Shown: positions 16,148-21,606 of the stretch, piece after piece | Position numbering within the stretch: the stretch's first letter is position 1 | Layout of the letters: every line of letters starts with the position of its first letter | IMG/VR virus record: IMGVR_UViG_3300017598_000836 | Coordinates: 1 to 21,606 of that record | DNA from: a virus | DNA: 21,606 nucleotides | Direction: 5' to 3' (one strand) | Notes under the pieces: model-generated | What the model saw: the letters and a program-made list of their open reading frames with translations, nothing else | Told to the model about the DNA's origin: nothing | Databases searched by the model: none | Position numbers and translations under genes: made by a program

Positions 16148-19100
16148 TGTTCTGCTCCTGTGCCTTTCTCAAGTATTCAGCTACATCCTGCGCGTTGGTG
16201 CTTTTCAGTTCCACCTTGTGCCCCCAGGACTCCAGGCCGATGCCGGCCTCCGCCACCATCGGTACCGGGTGCCCGGGGGGAGTGATGGACATGATCTCCG
16301 CCATCTCCTCTACGTACTCAGGGGCCGCAGCGATCGGGCAGTCGGCCGCGATCTCATCATAGATGGGTGTAATCGCTTCCAGGTGGTACCGCTTATGCAT
16401 CTTCCGGTGGGACATCTCCTGCCTGACGATCTTGAGGATGTCGGCAGCACAGCCCTGAATCGTTTGGTTCACTGCTTGCCGTTCGATCCGAGCCCTGGCC
16501 CACTTATCGTCCGACACTATAGCGGGTGTCAAATGCTTGCGGTTGCCGTAGGCGGTTTCAACATAGCCGTGGGCGCGGCCAAACTCGGCCACCTCGTCCT
16601 GCCACGGCTCCAGCCGGCGATAGGTGTTGAAGATGCCCTGGATGATGGCCTTCGCCAGCTCAGGAGCGATAAGGATGTTCTCCGCCAGGGTCTTGTATCC
16701 TCCGCCGTAGGTGATCAGGAAGTTCCCCGCTTTACTGTACAGGTCCCGCACGTCGTTGAAGGCTTTCGACGTTTCCTCGTCTTTCCGGCCGGCCATGAAT
16801 TCGTCGTAAGTGAGTATCCGGCCGGCGTACTGCGGCAGCCCAAGCCTGGGCAGAATGTACTGCGCGATATTGGCCGCGGTTACCGAGTGCAGGTCCTTTC
16901 TCTGCTCCCCGATGTAGGCATCGATCATGACTGGATCCTTGGATTCGGAAGCAGTCAGACGAAGCTCCTGCCCATTGAAATCCAGGCAAACGTAGCAGCG
17001 CTCTTCACTGGCCGGCACGTAGGCCTTTCGAATCTTTGCGTCCTCCTTTTTGGAAACCTGCAATTTGTTTGGGGCAGTACCTGATGGCCTCCGGGTTACA
17101 GTCCCACAGTTTTTTATCTGCGGGTGGATCTTTCCATCCCTGGGGTGCACCCACAGCGGGTACGGGGTGTAGTAAAGCTTGTCATTCTGGATGCAAGCGG
17201 TTATTTTTTTGTAGTCTTTCAGCACTCCGGAACGCCAAGTCGGGTTTTCTTGGTCCTCATCGAAAACCAAGGCTGAAGCGATCGCCTTGTTCCCGGTGGC
17301 CGGGGTCCCCTCGACATGATTAACATCCCGAAATGACCCTTTATCTATCTTGCTGCGCCGGCGAACCGGAAGACCCAGCTTGCCGTACAGAAGGGCAGCC
17401 ATTTGAGGCGGGCTGTCGAAGTTCAGCTCGTCCCCTCGAGAGATATTCTTTCCTTTCTCTCCCCCCAACTCCTCCTTGATCTGCAGGCAAACTGCCTTGA
17501 ACCTTTCGTAATCCTCTCCTTCCCTCTTCTTCTTCACAGAGAGTAGCATGGCCGCCGGCCCCAAGGTCTTTACAAACTGGTCCTTGAGTGGAGATTCCAG
17601 GAGAGACTCGGCGTGCAGGTGCATCCAATCGCTGAGGTAGGTGGCCGTGTTTTTCTCCACCGGCTCCTTAGCCCCCAGCAGCTCTGTCACATGGGTCAGC
17701 TGCTTGGCCGTAGGGGAAAATGAGATCTCCTGTTTCTCCTCGACGTAGGGCTGGTAGGCGGCGTCTGACCAGCATTTTTCCCATAACTTCAGGCGGACAG
17801 ACTCCAGGTTTTTGTTCTGCTGCTCTACGGCCGCTTCCCTCTCCTCCTGGTCCATTTGGAACAACTCGTTCTGTGAGAGGAACTTCGACCGTTCTTTTAT
17901 TTGCAGCACGGCCCACGCCTCGTTGTAGAGTGTGGTGGCGTGGGCGATTCTCTGGTCTTGCGGTTTCGCAATGCAATGGGTCTCTAGGGCCTTGCGAACC
18001 GAGGCAATACTTGCTTCCTTGGTTGCTAGGTCCTCTCTCTGTAGTTCTTCCAAATATGGGAAGTCTATGTTCGTGCCGGCGATGAAGGTGTTTGCGTCAT
18101 CCTCCGCTGGGTCTACCTCATTGCCCAGATAAAACTCCCAGGACCCTTCCAGCTGCATGATCAGACGGTGCAGGTCGAACAGGTGTGCAGTAACCAGGGA
18201 GTCGTCACAACCATAGCTCAGAACCTCTTTCCCGGTCAGCTCAGACATACCGCGGCCCTGAGTCACCTCGTCGTAGGTGGTTTGATGATAGTTAAACACC
18301 GTTTTAGCCTGGTCCTTCAAGCGAGCTGAGTCGTTCTCGTCGACGTAGGAGCTGGTGATGACCGTGTCTATTGGGGCCGGTGACTCAAGCTCCAGGTAGG
18401 TGCGGCTGACCGACAGCTCGAACAAGGCGTTGTGAGCCACCGGAACCGGGTTGGCTGAGCAAGTCTCGATGACATACCGAGCCCACTCAGTCGACAAGTT
18501 ATAGGTGTCCTTGTGCCAAATTGGCACATAGAACACCCGGTTCAAGTTGTCGCCGATGCAGAAGGAGATGCCGGTGATCTTCTGTGATAAGACATCAACG
18601 TAGTTTCTCCCTTTCGCGGCCTCCTTGAAGACCTCGTGCTTCAACGTGTCTTCGGACTCGAAGTCATAGGCCGCTGCCGGAGAGTTAAGGATCGGGTCCT
18701 TCAGATTCCGAAGAAGGAGGTGGTGCTCGGCGTCCAGGAGCTTCTCAGATGTCAGCCACTTCTCAAAGGAAGGCAACACTCCTGATCCCCCCACCTGCTC
18801 CAGCCGCTTGGCAAACTCATCTCTGAGCGGCAGCCGCACGTACCATTTGGGGAGCACCACCTTCTTTCCCCAGATCTGGTAGCAGGTATCCGGGTTCAGG
18901 GAAGCCAGCTTGTAGGAGCGCATCCAGGTGTCTTTGTCTGCCAGAAGCTTGGACAACAGCTTGTCGCCGGTGGCCGTCAGAGCTGCGTCCAGCATCGAAA
19001 AATCTCTGGTCTTTACACACTGCTCCAGCTGCGCCATGCCGTCGTAGCCGTATGCATCTACCAGCTTGTCCCAGGCCTTTGGACCAAGTCCAGGCACCCC

Positions 19101-19745
19101 GCCATAAGAGTCGGAAGAGTCCCCCACGATGGACTTCTGTAGGCGGATCAGGTCTAGCGGACAGCCCTTGTAGTCTCCGTTTTCGAATCCATCGGCGGCA
19201 AGGAAGTATAGGCCGGCATCCTGGGTAGCTCCCACCAGGTTCACGTAGACGTTGCTGTGGTCCCCAGCCAGCTGCAGCAGGTCGGCATCGCTCGTGTGCA
19301 CTGTGATGGCTCGCTCCGGCATCTGCCGACAGAACAGAGCGATCAGGTCGTCTGCCTCTTGTCCAGGGACCTGGACGTGTTTCACTCCTAGGTAAGCAGT
19401 CAGGTTCCTGAGGTAACTGCTCGCCTCTTTCATCTGCTGCTTGTGGATCGGGTCTGTCTTCGAGTCCCTGAGGCGCCGGGCCTTCTTGTAGGCAGGGTAG
19501 AGGGAAGTTCGGTAGTTGTTTCCACCGTCCCAGCAGCAGATGATCCTGCGCGGGGGAGTCTTCTCCAGCAGAGGCAGCAGGTCCTCCTGCATGAAGTCTA
19601 CAACCCCCCGATACCATTGCGCGTATATTTTTCCGTCTTCCCCGCGGATGCCGTCTGACGTGCTGGCTACGCTGTACCTGCGAATGATCAGGCCTCGGAT
19701 GTCAAGGAGCACCAGGGGTTCGTTGTGGGGGGCAGAATGACTCAT
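16140..19745 (-). CDS. polA: DNA polymerase I-like family A polymerase with fused 5' nuclease and 3'-5' exonuclease
   Basis: A 1201-residue replicative polymerase. The N-terminal 5' nuclease (about residues 1-330) shows L-D-I (15), W-D-G-G-N-N-Y-R (72-79), G-Q-E-A-D-D (128-133), T-S-D-A-D-L-L-Q-L (151-159) and G-D-S-S-D-S-Y-G-G-V-P-G-L-G (208-221). The 3'-5' exonuclease follows: D361-F-E363, H-N-A-L-F-E443 and Y511-G-C-D-D515. In the polymerase part, S-P-P-Q-M (778-782) is in the thumb, motif A is L-D-F-N-G-Q-E-L-R-L (921-930), motif B is K1005-A-G-N-F-L-I-T-Y-G, N-Q-T-I-Q-G (1093-1098) follows, and motif C is P-I-Y-D-E (1127-1131). It is about 270 residues longer than E. coli Pol I, mostly an insertion at about 590-770. 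The phenylalanine in motif B fits a polymerase that discriminates against dideoxynucleotides. ATG 19745 overlaps the zinc-ribbon stop (ATGA), with GGAG upstream. Confidence 0.95.
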   Translation of the reverse strand: MSHSAPHNEPLVLLDIRGLIIRRYSVASTSDGIRGEDGKIYAQWYRGVVDFMQEDLLPLLEKTPPRRIICCWDGGNNYRTSLYPAYKKARRLRDSKTDPIHKQQMKEASSYLRNLTAYLGVKHVQVPGQEADDLIALFCRQMPERAITVHTSDADLLQLAGDHSNVYVNLVGATQDAGLYFLAADGFENGDYKGCPLDLIRLQKSIVGDSSDSYGGVPGLGPKAWDKLVDAYGYDGMAQLEQCVKTRDFSMLDAALTATGDKLLSKLLADKDTWMRSYKLASLNPDTCYQIWGKKVVLPKWYVRLPLRDEFAKRLEQVGGSGVLPSFEKWLTSEKLLDAEHHLLLRNLKDPILNSPAAAYDFESEDTLKHEVFKEAAKGRNYVDVLSQKITGISFCIGDNLNRVFYVPIWHKDTYNLSTEWARYVIETCSANPVPVAHNALFELSVSRTYLELESPAPIDTVITSSYVDENDSARLKDQAKTVFNYHQTTYDEVTQGRGMSELTGKEVLSYGCDDSLVTAHLFDLHRLIMQLEGSWEFYLGNEVDPAEDDANTFIAGTNIDFPYLEELQREDLATKEASIASVRKALETHCIAKPQDQRIAHATTLYNEAWAVLQIKERSKFLSQNELFQMDQEEREAAVEQQNKNLESVRLKLWEKCWSDAAYQPYVEEKQEISFSPTAKQLTHVTELLGAKEPVEKNTATYLSDWMHLHAESLLESPLKDQFVKTLGPAAMLLSVKKKREGEDYERFKAVCLQIKEELGGEKGKNISRGDELNFDSPPQMAALLYGKLGLPVRRRSKIDKGSFRDVNHVEGTPATGNKAIASALVFDEDQENPTWRSGVLKDYKKITACIQNDKLYYTPYPLWVHPRDGKIHPQIKNCGTVTRRPSGTAPNKLQVSKKEDAKIRKAYVPASEERCYVCLDFNGQELRLTASESKDPVMIDAYIGEQRKDLHSVTAANIAQYILPRLGLPQYAGRILTYDEFMAGRKDEETSKAFNDVRDLYSKAGNFLITYGGGYKTLAENILIAPELAKAIIQGIFNTYRRLEPWQDEVAEFGRAHGYVETAYGNRKHLTPAIVSDDKWARARIERQAVNQTIQGCAADILKIVRQEMSHRKMHKRYHLEAITPIYDEIAADCPIAAAPEYVEEMAEIMSITPPGHPVPMVAEAGIGLESWGHKVELKSTNAQDVAEYLRKAQEQNNE

Positions 19746-19996
19746 TTAACGCTCCGCAGATAAGTGTTTTTAGCGTGTGACAGGGCTTTGGCCAGTCCCT
19801 GCAGCTGCTGAGTGGCAGATGTGAATTGCTCTTTCAGCTTTTCGCAGGCAGTGGTGTACCCGACAGGCACCTCGGCAGTGGAAAACCTGTGGCCACAGTT
19901 CTCGCAGACTCTCCTTCTGGCGATCCTTCCTCCATCTGCTGTGGTTCTTGAGTCTCTGACTTTCGTTGTGGCCTGGCCACACAGAGGGCAATTCAT
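19742..19996 (-). CDS. NrdR-type zinc-ribbon protein without an ATP-cone
   Basis: An 84-residue protein. The first 40 residues match the N-terminal zinc ribbon of the ribonucleotide-reductase regulator NrdR: M-N-C-P-L-C (C3, C6), K-V-R-D-S-R, D-G-G-R-I-A-R-R-R-V-C-E-N-C-G-H-R-F-S-T (C31, C34). This spacing is the same as in bacterial NrdR. The ATP-cone that should follow is absent; instead residues 47-84 look helical (E-K-L-K-E-Q-F ... Q-Q-L-Q-G-L-A-K-A-L). ATG 19996 has CAGGAG upstream. It lies directly before the polymerase gene and after the leader with the promoter-like element. It may bind DNA, perhaps host NrdR boxes or phage sites; that is inference. Confidence 0.7.
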   Translation of the reverse strand: MNCPLCGQATTKVRDSRTTADGGRIARRRVCENCGHRFSTAEVPVGYTTACEKLKEQFTSATQQLQGLAKALSHAKNTYLRSVK

Positions 19997-20073
19997 GACT
20001 TTCTCCTGAGTTTTGGTTGAAGGGTTGTGCTGTTTTAGTTATTGCTTTTGTGAAGGTACTGCCGGACTGCTCG

Positions 20074-20088
20074 TTTTATATGAACTCC
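20074..20088 (-). promoter_or_regulatory. Promoter-like element GGAG-N4-TATAAAA before the replication operon
   Basis: On the - strand, GGAG (20088-20085), four bases, then TATAAAA (20080-20074), ending 78 bases before the zinc-ribbon ATG. It matches the element before the tail-tube gene in sequence, internal spacing and distance to the ATG. The leader after it is rich in A and C with few G residues, so it would be unstructured. No clear -35 box is visible. Confidence 0.4.
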
Positions 20089-20109
20089 TTGGTTAATGCC
20101 GCCAAACCG

Positions 20110-20325
20110 CTATGCGGGGCCATTATTCTCCTCCGCTGCGTTTAGTGCCTTATTCAGCAAACTGATCTGCTGCAGGCCCTGGTCTTTTATCTCGCCCGCC
20201 CAGGTTTTCAGGTCAGACCTGTTGGAGTTCTTGGCGGCCACTTCCACTTCATCGCATTCCGAGATGAGGCTCCTTAAAGCCAAAACCAGAGAGGAGGCGT
20301 TAAGGCGATCCCTCTCTTCTGTCAC
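20110..20325 (-). CDS. Small helical hypothetical protein
   Basis: A 71-residue acidic protein starting with GTG at 20325 and overlapping the previous stop by four bases (GTGA), so translation is coupled. It reads mostly as helix: S-L-V-L-A-L-R-S-L-I, D-E-V-E-V-A-A-K, L-K-T-W-A-G-E-I and S-L-L-N-K-A-L-N-A-A-E-E. No known family recognised. It ends with a TAG, after which the same frame stays open for 24 codons (see findings). Confidence 0.55.
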   Translation of the reverse strand: MTEERDRLNASSLVLALRSLISECDEVEVAAKNSNRSDLKTWAGEIKDQGLQQISLLNKALNAAEENNGPA

Positions 20326-20480
20326 CAGCCCATCCTCTTGGCCTGGCGGAGCTCCTTCTTAGAGATCGACCGCTCCAGCTGCGAGGCCAAAAATTGTTGG
20401 GCAGTTGGCAGGGGATGGAACTTACCTTTGATCTCTGCTCCGCCGTGGCGCCCGCAATAGGTTTGTGAGTTGTGCTTCAT
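20322..20480 (-). CDS. Small hypothetical protein (52 residues)
   Basis: A 52-residue basic protein from ATG 20480 (nine bases after AGGAG in CAGGAGAAAAAG) to TGA at 20322-20324, which overlaps the GTG of the next gene. It begins M-K-H-N-S-Q-T-Y-C-G-R-H-G-G-A-E and has a middle F-H-P-L-P-T-A-Q-Q-F and a C-terminal S-I-S-K-K-E-L-R-Q-A-K-R-M-G-W. The ribosome site, the GTGA overlap and the spacing to its neighbours support it as real. Function unknown; the basic C-terminus could bind nucleic acid. Confidence 0.6.
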   Translation of the reverse strand: MKHNSQTYCGRHGGAEIKGKFHPLPTAQQFLASQLERSISKKELRQAKRMGW

Positions 20481-20511
20481 GGTCTTTTTCTCCTGTTTGC
20501 TGGGCCAGCCG

Positions 20512-20700
20512 TTACCCGTTCTCGGTGGCTCGTTCCCAGATCTTGTTCAGAATATCAACCTGCCCTGCACTGGGTCTGCGATCTAGCTCCAGATGAGAAC
20601 GCAGAGAGTATACAAACCCGCGCTCCCAGTCTGTCAGCCTGCTTTCACGTTTCTCGCAGTCGTCCAGCATTGTGAAGTACTCATCTGCCCAGCTTGCCAT
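20512..20700 (-). CDS. Small hypothetical protein (62 residues)
   Basis: A 62-residue acidic protein from ATG 20700, with GAGGG about 7 bases upstream. It has L-T-D-W-E-R-G-F-V-Y-S-L-R-S-H-L-E-L and S-A-G-Q-V-D-I-L-N-K-I-W-E-R-A: two helices with a W-E-x-x-F and a S-x-x-Q-x-x-x-L-x-x-I pattern. I have seen this pattern in short phage early proteins of unknown function. The gene sits 59 bases after the preceding stop, with a gap of 31 bases to the next gene. Confidence 0.55.
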   Translation of the reverse strand: MASWADEYFTMLDDCEKRESRLTDWERGFVYSLRSHLELDRRPSAGQVDILNKIWERATENG

Positions 20701-20759
20701 TAGAAAACCCTCAGAATAGTTACGCCGTCCCTGGCATGGATCCTACTTCAGGCCGGTTA

Positions 20760-21606
20760 CTAGCCCACGTACTCGTTGAACTCCCAGGGATAAAAGGGGT
20801 GGGCAATCTTCGGTCCCTCTACCCGCTTGCCCTTGGAGAAACGGGTGACCACGGTCTTCGGGTTCTTCCCCGCTACCTGCAGCCCGGCGAAGTAAGACCA
20901 GAACCGACGGGTTGAGGTGGGCGGAACTGACAACAGCACCAGCCGGTTGGCGAGGTCTCCGTACATTAGCTTCGCAGACACCTCTAGATACTTCTTATCC
21001 GTCGGCTCCCACCCCTTGGCACGCCACTCCGCCAGAACGGTTTCCAGGGACTCGCCAGTATGGTCGGTAATGCGATCGTAGGTATACCGAAACTCGTACT
21101 GCGGGTCATTACGGTCCAGTCCATTGGAGACCAGGAACTTGTTCTTGGTGCCCTGCATCATCGCGTAAAACTCGGATCCCATGGGCGGTACGCCTTCCCC
21201 ACTGAACTCCCCTTGATCGAGCTTTATGATGGGGAAAACCCCAAACCCACTGAGATCCATCCCTTCGAACCCAATCTCTGCCGCCGCCTGCTCCATGGAC
21301 ATGGTAGCTATCCCGCCTGCGGGAACCGGGGCCGGCGTGGCTACTGCCGGGAGCGAAGCTCCAACATCTTGAGCTTGAGTCATGGGGACAGCGGCCGGGG
21401 CCGCCGGGGCCGCCGGGGCCGCCGGGGCCGCCGGGGCCGCCGGGGCCGCCGGGGCCGCCGGGGCCGGGGCTTCAGGCGCGGCAGCTACAGGGGGCGGAGC
21501 CGGAACTTCCGGAGCAGCGGCCGGGGCCGCCGGGACTTCAGGCGCGGCAGCTACAGGAGGTGCAGGCGGAACTTCCGGAGCAGCGGCCGGGGCCGCCGGG
21601 ACTTCA
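20760..21606 (-). CDS. Phage protein with Pro/Ala-rich repeat N-terminal region (5' end outside window)
   Basis: The frame is open from TAG/TGA-free sequence at the window edge to the stop at 20760-20762, 281 residues visible. The ATG at 21383 is internal: upstream the same frame runs on with no stop and encodes a Pro/Ala/Glu/Val-rich region (two 22-residue units, then seven P-A-A triplets). This points to a longer protein with a disordered linker. The C-terminal 180 residues form a compact domain: V-F-P-I-I-K-L-D, F-R-Y-T-Y-D-R-I-T-D-H-T, Y-L-E-V-S-A-K-L-M-Y-G-D, R-L-V-L-L-S-V-P and a final F-Y-P-W-E-F-N. I do not recognise the family. Its place at the start of an early operon would suit a DNA-binding or regulatory role. 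Confidence 0.65.
   Translation of the reverse strand, partial: EVPAAPAAAPEVPPAPPVAAAPEVPAAPAAAPEVPAPPPVAAAPEAPAPAAPAAPAAPAAPAAPAAPAAPAAVPMTQAQDVGASLPAVATPAPVPAGGIATMSMEQAAAEIGFEGMDLSGFGVFPIIKLDQGEFSGEGVPPMGSEFYAMMQGTKNKFLVSNGLDRNDPQYEFRYTYDRITDHTGESLETVLAEWRAKGWEPTDKKYLEVSAKLMYGDLANRLVLLSVPPTSTRRFWSYFAGLQVAGKNPKTVVTRFSKGKRVEGPKIAHPFYPWEFNEYVG
21401..21463 (-). repeat. Seven copies of a 9-base repeat encoding Pro-Ala-Ala
   Basis: Seven perfect tandem copies of CCGCCGGGG (+ strand), 63 bases, read on the - strand as CCG-GCG-GCC. All are in frame with the protein of 20760-21606. GC-rich short repeats like this expand and contract by slippage, so copy number is likely to vary between isolates. 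Confidence 0.95.
21474..21605 (-). repeat. Two copies of a 66-base (22-codon) tandem repeat
   Basis: Units at 21474-21539 and 21540-21605 differ only within a short stretch (near GCC-TGCACC versus GCT-CCGCCC) and encode a 22-residue unit starting E-V-P-A-A-P-A-A-A-P. The window ends inside the array, so more copies may follow. The repeat keeps the reading frame of the protein. Confidence 0.9.

Noticed and set aside
15912-17084. Long + strand open frame (390 codons) opposite the polymerase gene
   Set aside because: It lies antisense to the end of the polymerase and the next gene, whose catalytic motifs are clear. It has no ribosome site, and its protein has no motif or regular composition, so it is a shadow frame.
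21401-21606. Repeat tract considered as a CRISPR array
   Set aside because: There are no spacers: units abut directly, the repeat is 9 or 66 bases, and all units stay in the reading frame of a protein.

Overview
This window reads as part of a dsDNA tailed bacteriophage genome with a long non-contractile (siphovirus-type) tail. It holds a tail-tube protein of the phage tube family, a tail-terminator-like protein, an HK97 gp10-like tail-completion protein and a large modular fibre, and no sheath gene is visible. Genes are tightly packed with ATGA, GTGA or TAATG overlaps and good Shine-Dalgarno (SD) sites, so the host is bacterial. The family A polymerase with nucleotide-pool genes, a thyA close to those of Proteobacteria, and moderate GC by eye would suit a phage of Proteobacteria related in lifestyle to the YuA/M6-type siphoviruses. 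That placement is inference. Terminase, capsid, tape-measure and lysis genes are not in the window, and no integrase or typical prophage repressor is seen.

Layout. Positions 1-8300 carry the + strand late genes: the last codons of an unseen gene, a baseplate-hub/Tal-like protein, a beta-rich distal tail protein, a 955-residue fibre, then a neck and tube block (head-closure-like, gp10-like, tail terminator, tail tube). The tail-tube gene has its own 142-base leader with promoter-like and palindromic elements, and a strong terminator follows at 8330-8356. The transcription units converge there: everything from 8380 to the right edge is on the - strand.

The - strand genes are read from right to left. 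First comes a Pro/Ala-repeat protein that runs off the window, then small unknown genes, one of them only 52 codons long. A leader at 19997-20109 contains a promoter-like element matching the one before the tail-tube gene. After it come an NrdR-type zinc ribbon, a three-domain DNA polymerase I, an unknown protein, a dATP/dGTP-diphosphohydrolase-like protein, a MazG-like pyrophosphohydrolase, an unknown protein and thymidylate synthase (of visibly different composition, with its own likely terminator). The last stretch holds a DEDDh exonuclease, a MerR/excisionase-like HTH protein, a RecU-like nuclease, the SbcD/SbcC pair, a dCMP deaminase and a small membrane protein.

How the genes fit together. 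Deaminase and ThyA supply dTMP from dCMP. The two pyrophosphohydrolase-like proteins would trim the dNTP pool, which invites a test for modified bases in the phage DNA. The polymerase copies the genome, and SbcCD, the RecU-like nuclease and the exonuclease would process recombination and replication intermediates. The most notable observations are the element GGAG-N4-TATAAAA found at about 80 bases before two opposite-strand genes, the neck/tube block placed after the fibre, the polymerase with a large thumb-region insertion and a YDE motif C, the NrdR zinc ribbon without its ATP-cone, the imported-looking thyA, and an expanding Pro/Ala repeat tract at the right edge.
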